From assembly GCA_964639665.1 (NCBI GenBank), contig CAZXEU010000050.1, positions 1-22,234 of the forward strand: a stretch of 22,234 bases of DNA. The letters are read 5' to 3'. The DNA comes from CAZXEU01 sp964639665 (GTDB taxonomy: Bacteria > Bacteroidota > Rhodothermia > Rhodothermales > Bin80). Of the stretch, positions 1-7,593 are shown one piece after another (within the stretch, counting starts at the first letter, position 1; each line of letters begins with the position of its first letter). The position numbers were made by a program, and so were the translations under genes. Under the pieces are notes generated by a model. That model saw nothing but the letters and a program-made list of their open reading frames with translations, ran no database searches and had not been told where the DNA came from.

Positions 1-1
1 G

Positions 2-790
2 CCGGTGACCATCCGGCTGCTGGATCCGCCGCTGCACGAATTCCTGCCGCACGACGAGGCTGGCATGAAGGAAATGGCCAAGCAACTGGGCGTTTCGCGA
101 AAGACCGTCAAGGCCAAGATCGCCGATCTGGACGAGCACAACCCGATGCTGGGCCACCGCGGCTGCAGACTGGGCATCACGTATCCGGAGATAACCGCGA
201 TGCAGTCCCGGGCCATTATCGAGGCAGCGGTCGAGTTGCACATGGAAGGCATTGATGTACTCCCCGAAATCATGGTGCCGCTCATAGGAACCGTGGAGGA
301 GTTCGTGAACCAGAAGCGAATCATCCAGGACACGGCAGAAACGGTTTTTGCGGAGAAGGGCGAGCGCATCGACTACCTGGTCGGAACCATGATCGAGGTG
401 CCGCGGGCCGCGCTGACGGCAGACGACGTGGCACCGGAGGCGGACTTCTTCTCGTTCGGCACCAATGACCTGACGCAAATGTGCTTCGGCTACAGCCGCG
501 ACGATGCCGGAAAATTCATGCCCGGCTACGTTGAGCACAAGATCCTGGTGGATGACCCGTTCCAGGTCCTTGACCGCCGCGGAGTGGGCCAGCTGGTTCG
601 AATGGGAACAGAGCGCGGACGGCAGGCAAAGCCGGATCTCAAGGTTGGAATCTGCGGCGAACACGGCGGCGACCCCGCATCTGTCGCATTCTGCTTCGGC
701 CTCGGCATGGACTATGTCTCCTGCTCCCCCTTCCGCGTTCCCATTGCGCGGCTGGCGGCCGCGCAGGCCCACCTGGCAGCGGATAGCTGA
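2..790 (+). CDS. ppdK: Pyruvate, phosphate dikinase, C-terminal part (5' end outside window)
   Basis: This is the C-terminal PEP/pyruvate-binding TIM-barrel domain of pyruvate phosphate dikinase, a cytosolic enzyme that interconverts pyruvate + ATP + Pi with PEP + AMP + PPi. The reading frame is open to the left edge, so the N-terminal ATP-grasp and phosphohistidine domains (roughly 600 residues in this family) lie outside. Family motifs are seen in order: LLDPPLHEFLP, NPMLGHRGCRLGITYPEI, PEIMVPLIGT, FGTNDLTQMCFGYSRDD and GICGEHGGDPASV. The cysteine in the last motif (codon 653-655) is the expected catalytic acid/base. The barrel end SCSPFRVPIARLAAAQA is intact, so the gene is not degraded here. 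The next gene starts 23 bp downstream on the same strand and could be co-transcribed. Identification is very secure; the direction of flux cannot be told from sequence. Confidence 0.96.
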   Translation, partial: PVTIRLLDPPLHEFLPHDEAGMKEMAKQLGVSRKTVKAKIADLDEHNPMLGHRGCRLGITYPEITAMQSRAIIEAAVELHMEGIDVLPEIMVPLIGTVEEFVNQKRIIQDTAETVFAEKGERIDYLVGTMIEVPRAALTADDVAPEADFFSFGTNDLTQMCFGYSRDDAGKFMPGYVEHKILVDDPFQVLDRRGVGQLVRMGTERGRQAKPDLKVGICGEHGGDPASVAFCFGLGMDYVSCSPFRVPIARLAAAQAHLAADS

Positions 791-813
791 TCTAGCCGGA
801 CGGTGCGAATGGC

Positions 814-2526
814 ATGAGCTGGGCTACGGGATATTTCGGCGAGCGTCTGCCGCCGGCTATCCGTTCCCGGCTTGAGGCCCAAGGAGATCAGGAAGTTGTC
901 CGCGCGGACGGCGGGGGCAGCTTTATCAGGGCAGGGGGGCTCGCGGCAACATGTCTGCATGGAATGCTGCCGGACGGCCGCCGCTGGCTCATGGTCGGCC
1001 TCGGGCTGGAGACCGGCGAAACCGGCTTCCACGTGCTGGACGCGGCGGCGTGGTCGGATCTGGCCAGCCAAGCGCAGCCGGAATTTGACCGGCTGGATGG
1101 CCACTTCGTGCTGCTTCGATGGTCCGGGCGCAGGTTCGAGGCATTTGTCGATGAGGCCGGCACGCGCACGCTCTATCTGAGACCGTTCGCCGAAGGCCTG
1201 CTCTTCTCCACGCGGCTGGATCACTTGGCTAGCGCTCTTGGCGGACTTGAGATTGACTACACCGTATTCGGCGCCCAGTGGATTACATTCAATCAGCTAT
1301 CGAGCCAATCTCCGGTGCAGGGTGTCATGCGCCTGGGCCCGGCAGGACGTGCGAGCTTTAGCCGGGGCCAGCTGCATGTCAGCGAGCGCGCCTGGACGCC
1401 GCAGATTGACCGCACAGACGCATCCGGCACTGCGTTTGCCCGCAGAGTCAGGGCGCTGCTTCGCCCGGCGGACGGGCGCAGACTCAGCCTCGGGCTGTCC
1501 GGCGGCCTGGATTCAAGGCTGCTCCTGGCACTTGGCCCCGTCGGCCTGTCAACGCACGTCTTCGGACCGGCTAGCCATCCGGATGTGCGCATAGCGAATA
1601 CCCTTGCCGCAAGGGAAGGCCTCCGCCACATGCACCTCGAGCTGCCTGCCCCGGAGATCGACCGGTGCCTGAAGCAGGCCTGCGAAGCAGCCGGAACGAC
1701 GCATGCCATTGCCCCGGCATCCTCCACGGCCTCGCGCAATCTCGCATCCGGGCTGCACGGCGGGGGGCTTGCCATGGTGGACGGAGCCCTGGGCGAAGCC
1801 GCCCGGCGGCAGTTCATGAACCGGCTGCTGTGGCTGGGCCGTGGATCCAGGCGGCCGGCGACCATCATCAGGTGCCTGCGCGTGCGCCGCTTCGGCTGCT
1901 TTCTGCCGGACACGCAGCAGCTTATGGAAGCCGGCACGCTGGGCCAGATAGACGCGATGTGGAGTGCGCTCCCCCGCGGGCTCGGGCGCGAGGATTGCCT
2001 CGATCTCGCCGGCATCCGCTCCCGCCTTCCCAATTTTTTCGGCCTTGAGCAGCAGCGCCTGGATGGGATCGTGCTTTGCTTCATGCCGTTCGCGCAGCCA
2101 TCAGTACTGCGCAGCATCTTTCATCTTCCCCTTCACCTTCGCCGCTCCGGACGCCTGTTCCGAACGCTGATACGCAGCGGCAGACCCTCGCTTTGCCGCC
2201 ATCCGCTGGTCAAGGACGGCATGGCCTATCCCTTCCGTCTGGCCGGGCCCAGCGCTTTCCTGTTCACCCGGGCGAAGAAGAGGCTGGGCTACCGTTACGC
2301 TGACACGGCCCGGCTCGCATTCCTGCGCACGCTCAAGCCGTTTGTGATGGACACGCTGCACTCGCAGTCGGTCAGATCCTACGCTCCCTACGACGTGCCC
2401 GCTATCACTGCCGCCGTGGAGGGATTCTACCAGGGGCAGAGGTGGCTTGCGGGCTCCGTGGACTGGTGGCTCTCATTCGAGATCTGGCGCCAGAGCCTGT
2501 CCGCTTCCGGTTCGGCTCTCCGCTGA
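814..2526 (+). CDS. Asparagine-synthase-like protein lacking the glutaminase cysteine
   Basis: This 570-aa protein has the two-part architecture of class B asparagine synthetase. The N-terminal half (about residues 1-190) is a degenerate Ntn-glutaminase fold, with DGHFVLLRWSGRRFEAFVDEAGTR around 95-118 and a FST strand near 131. The C-terminal half is an ATP-pyrophosphatase with the PP-loop SGGLDS at 229-234 and a DGALGE segment near 323-328. Real glutamine-hydrolysing enzymes begin Met-Cys-Gly; this one begins MSWATGYFG, so the catalytic Cys2 is absent and glutamine hydrolysis is unlikely. The fold is established; an adenylating amide-forming or ammonia-using reaction is inference, and the substrate is unknown. 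Related proteins often occur in polysaccharide or peptide-modification loci, but no such neighbours are visible. The gene ends one base before the convergent DUF4249 lipoprotein gene. No strong Shine-Dalgarno precedes the ATG. Confidence 0.85.
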   Translation: MSWATGYFGERLPPAIRSRLEAQGDQEVVRADGGGSFIRAGGLAATCLHGMLPDGRRWLMVGLGLETGETGFHVLDAAAWSDLASQAQPEFDRLDGHFVLLRWSGRRFEAFVDEAGTRTLYLRPFAEGLLFSTRLDHLASALGGLEIDYTVFGAQWITFNQLSSQSPVQGVMRLGPAGRASFSRGQLHVSERAWTPQIDRTDASGTAFARRVRALLRPADGRRLSLGLSGGLDSRLLLALGPVGLSTHVFGPASHPDVRIANTLAAREGLRHMHLELPAPEIDRCLKQACEAAGTTHAIAPASSTASRNLASGLHGGGLAMVDGALGEAARRQFMNRLLWLGRGSRRPATIIRCLRVRRFGCFLPDTQQLMEAGTLGQIDAMWSALPRGLGREDCLDLAGIRSRLPNFFGLEQQRLDGIVLCFMPFAQPSVLRSIFHLPLHLRRSGRLFRTLIRSGRPSLCRHPLVKDGMAYPFRLAGPSAFLFTRAKKRLGYRYADTARLAFLRTLKPFVMDTLHSQSVRSYAPYDVPAITAAVEGFYQGQRWLAGSVDWWLSFEIWRQSLSASGSALR

Positions 2527-2527
2527 C

Positions 2528-3340
2528 CTATCCACCGTCAAGCTCGACCACAAACGTTACGGCGTGGCTGCTGAAGGCGCTGAAAACGCCGAGTCCGCCA
2601 TTGATATTCGAAGGCGGCTCGTTCAGGTCACGGGAATCCTGCTGCCGGTTTTCGTAGAGATCGGCGTACTCCTGATTGACGCGGTACACCGTCGCACGAT
2701 GCGGTCCCAGCACCTGCAAACTGCGCGCGTTGACATCGTGGTAGTTGGCATCGGTGGGCACGGTCACCAGGCGGAATGCCCCGATGCGTTCCCGAACATC
2801 GTCCGGCAGAATGTAGGTGGGCTCGTCCGCGGTGAGGCTTTCGACAACAACGTAGTGAAGGGCCCGGTCGGGATTGTCCCAGGTAATGGTCAGGAAGTTG
2901 TCCCGCGTGCCGCGGACCACGCCCGGCACCCTGAGCACGGTACCGGACAAGGCTACGCCGACAGGCGGCGGCGGTACCGTGGTCTCTGCCGCAAGGTGGT
3001 GGCCCTCCGCTTGCACCTCCAGCACGAAGACATCGCCGGCATCCACCGAGAGGTCAGTGCCCAGGTATGCGTATCGGCCGTCGTCGCCGACGCGTGAAAG
3101 CGCGTACGCCGAGCCATCCCTGACCAGTCGCACGCTCGCGTCCAGTACGGGCGCGGCCACCGAGTCCCCGCTTGCCAGGGACACGACTCTGGTGATCCGA
3201 ATGGCTTCTACCGGCTCGCCGGCATACAGATACGCTTCGACGACCAGGAGGGCATCGTCCGGCCGCACATCAACGCTGTCGCAGCCGTACGTCAAGGCCA
3301 GGGCGACCAGGAGACATCGCGGCGCTGCATGCTTATTCAT
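2528..3340 (-). CDS. DUF4249-type lipoprotein, partner of the upstream TonB receptor
   Basis: This is a lipoprotein of about 270 residues with a short signal peptide ending in LALTYGC, so the lipidated cysteine is residue 20. After it come VVEAYLYAGEP and beta-rich segments such as VFVLEVQAEG, ending in VTFVVELDGG. This layout (lipobox, an early 'vegyl'-like strand, all-beta body of 270-400 aa) is typical of the DUF4249 family, which in Bacteroidota follows TonB-dependent receptor genes. Here the receptor stop codon lies 6 bp upstream of the ATG at 3340, so translational coupling is likely. A TTG directly after the receptor stop (3344-3346) is an alternative start. The protein probably sits on the outer membrane with the receptor and helps ligand capture; the ligand is unknown. 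Family assignment rests on pattern recognition and context. Confidence 0.85.
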   Translation of the reverse strand: MNKHAAPRCLLVALALTYGCDSVDVRPDDALLVVEAYLYAGEPVEAIRITRVVSLASGDSVAAPVLDASVRLVRDGSAYALSRVGDDGRYAYLGTDLSVDAGDVFVLEVQAEGHHLAAETTVPPPPVGVALSGTVLRVPGVVRGTRDNFLTITWDNPDRALHYVVVESLTADEPTYILPDDVRERIGAFRLVTVPTDANYHDVNARSLQVLGPHRATVYRVNQEYADLYENRQQDSRDLNEPPSNINGGLGVFSAFSSHAVTFVVELDGG

Positions 3341-3346
3341 GTCCAA

Positions 3347-5866
3347 TCAGAAGTCTACGCGGAGAGAAAGGTTTGGAGTGATACCCAGAAAAGCCACGTC
3401 GGTCGTCACAAACGGCGACTCGGTCAGGTCGAATTCCTTGTACCACACGTTAATCCGGTTATAGATGTTGAACACCGAGAGGCCCGCATCCACAATCGCC
3501 GAACCCCAGGGAAACCGGTAGTGGACGGCTCCGTCCAGCCGGTGATAGACCGGCAGTCGCTCGCCGTTCTTCCGGCCAACGTGAATGTAGCTCTGGCTGG
3601 TCCCGTCCAGCAGCTCGAGCGTGTACTGCGACTCGGGCGCAGTGTACGGCCGACCCGTCGAGACGGCCCACGTCGCGGACAGGTCCCAGCGCGAGCCGAT
3701 CCGGGCCGATCCTACCGTCTTCAATTCATGCGGCTGGTCGTGCAGCGCAGGAAAGGGCTCTCCGCCGTTCAGCCCGTGAAACGTGTGCTCGATCCGGGCA
3801 AACGTATAGCTGATCCACCCGGTATGCCGCCCGGACTTTCGCTGGAGGAGCACTTCCAGTCCACGGGCGGTGCCGTCACCGCCAAAGAAGAGGTCGTCGG
3901 CCTCAAAGCCGGCGCCCGCCCGGCTGAACCGAAGCGAGAATTCGCTAAGCCCGTGCAGCGCCTTGTAGTACGCTTCCACATCCAGGAGCCAAGATCGGGA
4001 TTCCAGGCTGCCTCCAAGCACGTAGTGCGTCGCCTGCTGCACCCCCACATTCTCCCCGTCCGCGAGCAGCCAGAAATCCCGCGCGCCCTCCGTAACGTTC
4101 TCATTGACCACGCGGGATACGAACTGGTTGTATCTGCCGTATGCGACCTTTAGCCGCACCATGCCGGTCGCGTCGTATCGGGCGGCAACGCGGGGTTCCA
4201 GGTACACATTACGAACAAGGTCATTCCAGGCCGTACGGATGCCGACTGTCAAGCTGAAAGCGGACAGTGGCTTCCACGTGTCCTGCAGATAGGCGGCAGC
4301 GTGCCGGGCGTTCTGCTCTTCGTCAAGGATCGTGAGCGTGTCGTTTCGCACGTTTTCGTAGCGCACATCGGACAGCGCAGCTGCGACCCCGAAATCAACC
4401 TTGTGCGCCCGCGACAGATGCCACTCGTTGTCCAGGCGAGCGGTAACCTCCGCCAGACGGTTCTTCTCGAGCGTGCCCACCTGCCTGGAGAAAATGGCCG
4501 TATCCGCCTCGGCAGCAAAGCGCTCAGCCAGGCTTGCCCGCGTGTTGTCGCTAGAATACCGGGAGGATGCAAACAGGGCATTGGAGTACAGCCGCGGCGA
4601 CCACTGGCGTGACCACTTGGCGCTCACACCTAAATTGCCCCATTCCGTGACATCGTAAACGTCACTAATCAGCTTCCCGCCAACCTGGCTGTCTTGCGCG
4701 ATCTCGCTTTCGGAGAAGCGGGATTCATCCAGATTGTCCCGACCTGCGTACAGGCTCAGGGCCAGCACATCCCTTGATGTCGGCCTGTAGCTCAGCTTGG
4801 CGTTAAGGTCATAGAAGTAGAAATCTGGCTGAACGGTAGCCTGGCCAGGTCCCCGAGTTCCGGCCCCGAGAGCACCCGTTTGCCGGTTTCCCGGGCCTGC
4901 ACGATTGCTCCCCGTCCCCTGCGCACCCGGGCTCACGCCGGGGTCCGCTCCCGTCAGCATGTTGTAGATGCTGTTGTAGGTCCCGGTTCGAAGCACATCC
5001 GTGTACGAGCGCCTGCCGGTAACCAGAACGGAGCCTTTCTGCCCCAGCGGCGCTTCAAGGACTGCCGAAGCACTCAGCAGGTTCAGCCCTACGCCCGCGC
5101 CCAGGTCATTGCGACCCGTGCGTCCGGTCAGGTCCACTACGCCCGACGCGCGCCCTCCGTACGCCGCCGGGTACCCGCCCTTGTAAAGCCGCACATCCTT
5201 GATGGCATCGGAATTGAATGCGCTGAAGAAGCCGAACAGATGATCAACGTGGTATACGGTCATGCCATCCAGTAACACTAGGTTCTGGTCCGGCGTGCCG
5301 CCTCGAACGTGCAGTCCGGAGGATCCTTCGATCGTGCCGCTGATCCCCGGTAAAAGCTGCAATGCCCTGAATACGTCGGCATCGCCGACGCTGGGAAGCA
5401 CTGCCAATTCCCTGGGTGCGATGACCACTTGGCTTACCCCTTCGGACGCCTTCATCATCCGAAGCTGCTCCGCCGTCACGAGTACCTCCTCCAGGTAGGC
5501 CGCCTCCCTTGCCAGTCTGATCTCAAGCGGAGCCGCAAGTGATCGCGTATCGACTTCGATTTCCGCCGACCGGAAGCCAAGGTAGGTAACACGCAGCACG
5601 TATTCGCCCTCGGCCAAGCCAACCAGCGCAAAATAGCCGTCGACGTTCGAAGCACTGCCTTGTCCGGTTTCCTGGACAACAACATTCGCGTACGGCAGGG
5701 ATTCGCCGGTTTTCGCGTCAAGCACGCGGCCGCTGACGGTTGTCAACCGCTGCGCCATTGACGAAGCCGGCAAGGCCACGCAAAGCGAGACCAGGGCATT
5801 GCGAATCACGCGTACTGTGAAAGTGCTTTTCGAGCCTTTGAAACAGCTTTTTATGGCGGTGCACAT
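3347..5866 (-). CDS. TonB-dependent outer-membrane receptor (carboxypeptidase-regulatory-like N-domain)
   Basis: From the ATG at 5866 the product is 839 aa. It has a signal peptide ending SSMAQ (about residue 39), a carboxypeptidase-regulatory-like domain (about 43-120, SGRVLDAKTGESLPYANVVV and LRVTYLGFRSAEIEV), a plug domain (about 140-250, with LPGISG, HVRGGTPDQNLVLLDGM, YKGGYPAAYGGRASGVVDL) and a beta-barrel ending LSLRVDF with a terminal Phe. This is an energised importer of an unknown ligand, acting with TonB-ExbBD. An in-frame GTG at 5807-5809 gives a shorter signal peptide (VIRNALVSLCVALPASSMAQ) and may be the true start. The frame stays open upstream to 6553, but that stretch is compositionally unlike protein and was excluded. 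Residues about 305-343 form a Gly/Pro/Ala-rich low-complexity insertion. The DUF4249 lipoprotein follows immediately. Confidence 0.92.
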   Translation of the reverse strand: MCTAIKSCFKGSKSTFTVRVIRNALVSLCVALPASSMAQRLTTVSGRVLDAKTGESLPYANVVVQETGQGSASNVDGYFALVGLAEGEYVLRVTYLGFRSAEIEVDTRSLAAPLEIRLAREAAYLEEVLVTAEQLRMMKASEGVSQVVIAPRELAVLPSVGDADVFRALQLLPGISGTIEGSSGLHVRGGTPDQNLVLLDGMTVYHVDHLFGFFSAFNSDAIKDVRLYKGGYPAAYGGRASGVVDLTGRTGRNDLGAGVGLNLLSASAVLEAPLGQKGSVLVTGRRSYTDVLRTGTYNSIYNMLTGADPGVSPGAQGTGSNRAGPGNRQTGALGAGTRGPGQATVQPDFYFYDLNAKLSYRPTSRDVLALSLYAGRDNLDESRFSESEIAQDSQVGGKLISDVYDVTEWGNLGVSAKWSRQWSPRLYSNALFASSRYSSDNTRASLAERFAAEADTAIFSRQVGTLEKNRLAEVTARLDNEWHLSRAHKVDFGVAAALSDVRYENVRNDTLTILDEEQNARHAAAYLQDTWKPLSAFSLTVGIRTAWNDLVRNVYLEPRVAARYDATGMVRLKVAYGRYNQFVSRVVNENVTEGARDFWLLADGENVGVQQATHYVLGGSLESRSWLLDVEAYYKALHGLSEFSLRFSRAGAGFEADDLFFGGDGTARGLEVLLQRKSGRHTGWISYTFARIEHTFHGLNGGEPFPALHDQPHELKTVGSARIGSRWDLSATWAVSTGRPYTAPESQYTLELLDGTSQSYIHVGRKNGERLPVYHRLDGAVHYRFPWGSAIVDAGLSVFNIYNRINVWYKEFDLTESPFVTTDVAFLGITPNLSLRVDF

Positions 5867-6260
5867 GGAAAAGGCGAAGATCGCCGCTTTTCCACTATGG
5901 ACGCGCCAGGACAAGGCCGCATTCCCCGACTCCGTTGCAGCCGGAGCGGCGCGCACACGTCCTGCCGGCACAGGCCCTCTGACGTGCGGCAAGCGGTGCA
6001 AGCCCCTGAATGGCGCTGCCTGTTCAAGACACATTCCGTGGGCCCGTCCTGCCGGGAGAGCGGCCAGCGCACGTGCCTCCTTCAAATGGCCGGGGCCAGT
6101 GGGAGCGTCCAGGGAAAGGGGCCGGTCAGGGCCGCCGCCTGGTCTTGCCTCGTACCGGCCCGACTCCCGGCATGGCAAGGGCGCCGGCGGCAATGGAAGC
6201 GACGCGCACAAGGTACCACTGTCGACCGGCAACCACGCCGGGAGCCGTACTGCCCCGGGC

Positions 6261-6276
6261 GGCGGAATGCTCCGCC
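6261..6276. repeat. 6-bp inverted repeat with tetraloop
   Basis: GGCGGA, loop ATGC, TCCGCC form a perfect GC-rich hairpin inside the long gene-free interval. There is no T-run on either side, so it is not a standard intrinsic terminator. Confidence 0.45.
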
Positions 6277-6313
6277 GTGCCGCGGAGCGGTCCGGGACTC
6301 TAGGCAGCTTTTC

Positions 6314-6348
6314 GCAAGGTCCGTGCCGTCCGGTATTGCAAACCTTGC
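6314..6348. repeat. 7-bp inverted repeat, 21-nt loop
   Basis: GCAAGGT at 6314-6320 pairs with ACCTTGC at 6342-6348. The perfect 7-bp arms could form a stem in RNA from either strand or act as a protein-binding dyad. Confidence 0.4.
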
Positions 6349-6495
6349 CCCTGATCGCCGTTATCCTGCCACCGCCGGAGGTCATTGCACTATCCGAGCT
6401 ACCGTCCAGACGCCGGGCAGGAAACCGCTCCCGCATCCGCCGGCTCCGCATTCCCCATGTCTGTAATCGGATGGCCGGTTTCCGCGCAAAATGAC

Positions 6496-6516
6496 CCGGC
6501 AAGATCGAATTGCCGG
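6496..6516. repeat. 7-bp inverted repeat, 7-nt loop
   Basis: CCGGCAA at 6496-6502 and TTGCCGG at 6510-6516 flank the loop GATCGAA. This is one of the tightest dyads in the interval, about 220 bp upstream of the YHS-like gene. It could be an operator or an RNA stem; no poly-T follows. Confidence 0.45.
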
Positions 6517-6734
6517 CTCGGGCCGGGAAATCGCCGGAGCAGGGGCCTGCCAAAAGGCGAGAGTCTCAAGCCAGACCTCTTGCCTCCTGGAGGAGTACAA
6601 GGCACCGCGTCCGGACCGAGCCGGGCGCTGGTTGCCAAAGCGCACACCTGCAAGGATAAAAGGGGGTCACGAATTCAGGGCGGATTGCGTTGCGGACAGG
6701 CAGCACCCCCGCACGTTAGTTGTACGAAAGACTC

Positions 6735-6944
6735 ATGCCAAATCTTGACATAGCTGATAGCATCAACGACAATTGCCCCTGGTCAGGCAAGCCGGCGCAG
6801 GCTGACTCGCTCACCGAATTCAGAGGCCGCGTCGTAGGATTCTGCAATCCGGGTTGCCGGGACAAGTTTGAGGCGGCAATCCGGCATTTCGAGCGCGCGA
6901 GGAACAAGGCAGATGCTGCCTCGCCGGATCCGGATAGGAGCTGA
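6735..6944 (+). CDS. Small YHS-like cysteine-rich protein
   Basis: This 69-aa protein is almost entirely one small domain: NDNCPWSGKP at 11-20, DSLTEFRGRVVGFCNPGCRD at about 24-43, and KFEAAIRHFE at 44-53. Cys14, Cys37 and Cys41, with the spacing C-x22-C-x3-C, match YHS-like modules thought to bind metal; the pattern VGFCNPGCRDKFE is characteristic. There is no signal peptide or membrane segment, so it should be cytosolic. The ATG at 6735 was chosen because the TTG 15 bp upstream adds only a non-conserved MYERL. No operon partner is adjacent: the left neighbour is divergent and 868 bp away, the right neighbour is convergent. Related modules are found alone or attached to other proteins, including GST-like ones from memory. 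A metal or metallochaperone role is inferred. Confidence 0.8.
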   Translation: MPNLDIADSINDNCPWSGKPAQADSLTEFRGRVVGFCNPGCRDKFEAAIRHFERARNKADAASPDPDRS

Positions 6945-7247
6945 TTTGGCTAGTCGGCAGCAGCACTGGCGGACGGCGGGAGATTGCGCCGGCAATTGTA
7001 CGCCTCGCCTGCGGCAGGAGAGTATCCGTCACGTCCGGTGCGCGCGAGCGAATCTGCCCTCACGAGACTGTGCACGACGGCCAGCACTTCGGACCGAAAG
7101 AACTCCGGCCGCCTAAGTCCGGTATGGGCCTAAAGAACGGCACAATCTTGAGAATCCGCAAGGAGTTGCAAGCAGACCCGCTTCGCGGCCACGAGCCCTA
7201 ACCGCACCCGTACTCAAGGCGTTCCACCAGCTAAAGCGCCCTTGTCA
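6945..7247. other. Intergenic stretch without a convincing gene
   Basis: These roughly 300 bp separate the convergent YHS-like and small membrane protein genes. No reading frame here looks like a protein, and no tRNA T-loop or other known RNA core was recognised. The only structure worth noting is the imperfect hairpin at 7215-7244, next to the end of the minus-strand gene, plus a short CCTG-CGG-CAGG dyad near 7009-7019. Confidence 0.5.
7215..7244 (-). terminator. Candidate terminator hairpin after the small membrane protein gene
   Basis: On the minus strand, 4 bp after the stop codon, CAAGGGCG and CGCCTTG can pair with one bulged base around a 15-nt loop. No U-tract follows, so this is a weak intrinsic terminator or a 3'-end stabilising stem. 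Confidence 0.3.
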
Positions 7248-7541
7248 TTACGTGGAACTACCCTGCGAAAGCTGCTTAGTTTGCGTGCCTTCCAATCTTT
7301 GACCGGCCCCTCGCAGCTCCTCTTCCAGTGCGTCCAACCTGGCGTGAAGGGGAGCATTACCTGCTTCTACGGCGCGCCCAATCATCTCCTCCAGCTCTCC
7401 AGCGCTTATGGAGGCTCCTCCGTCCTGATCGGAAGACCCAGTCCTTGCCATGTTGTTGAAAATCGGCCGCAATGCGTAAGAGAACCCTGTGAGTACACCG
7501 AGACATGCGGCCGCAAATGCCAGCAATTGCCAATATCCCAT
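7248..7541 (-). CDS. Small single-pass membrane protein with coiled-coil tail
   Basis: I do not recognise the family. The 97-aa product has one hydrophobic segment at about residues 3-24 (WQLLAFAAACLGVLTGFSYAL), then a basic/polar stretch, then a heptad-like helix at about 49-86 (ELEEMIGRAVEAG, ARLDALEEELRGAGQRLEG), ending in a Gln/Ser-rich tail. It should anchor in the inner membrane and may oligomerise through the helix. The ATG at 7541 is favoured by GGGGTGA 4 nt upstream, a good Shine-Dalgarno for this window. The upstream in-frame residues MGGCGKPRGDQ look like leader sequence and are excluded. The gene follows gcdH by 52 bp on the same strand, so the two may be co-transcribed. No function is proposed. 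Confidence 0.7.
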   Translation of the reverse strand: MGYWQLLAFAAACLGVLTGFSYALRPIFNNMARTGSSDQDGGASISAGELEEMIGRAVEAGNAPLHARLDALEEELRGAGQRLEGTQTKQLSQGSST

Positions 7542-7593
7542 TTGGTCACCCCGCGGTTTCCCACAACCACCCAAGGCCCAGTGGTACTTGGCC

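Larger units (their letters stand above)
5867..6734. other. Long non-coding interval with several hairpins
   Basis: About 870 bp separate the divergent receptor and YHS-like genes. Overlapping frames are open on both strands, but their translations are rich in Arg, Pro, Gly and Ser with no recognisable domain, as expected for GC-rich non-coding DNA. Perfect inverted repeats are visible at 6261-6276, 6314-6348 and 6496-6516, and GGGGGT at 6662-6667 pairs with ACCCCC at 6705-6710. I looked for conserved cores of RNase P RNA, tmRNA and SRP RNA and did not recognise any. The interval must hold the promoters of both flanking genes. It may also encode a structured RNA or hold decayed sequence; which is unknown. 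Confidence 0.5.

Noticed and set aside
814..2526. Lasso-peptide or beta-lactam biosynthesis locus
   Set aside because: Although the enzyme resembles such cyclases, no precursor peptide, leader peptidase or other partner gene is adjacent.
5867..6553. In-frame N-terminal extension of 229 codons on the TonB receptor
   Set aside because: The translation is Arg/Pro/Gly-rich without domains, and a proper signal peptide begins only at 5866 or 5809; open frames on the other strand here are just as long.
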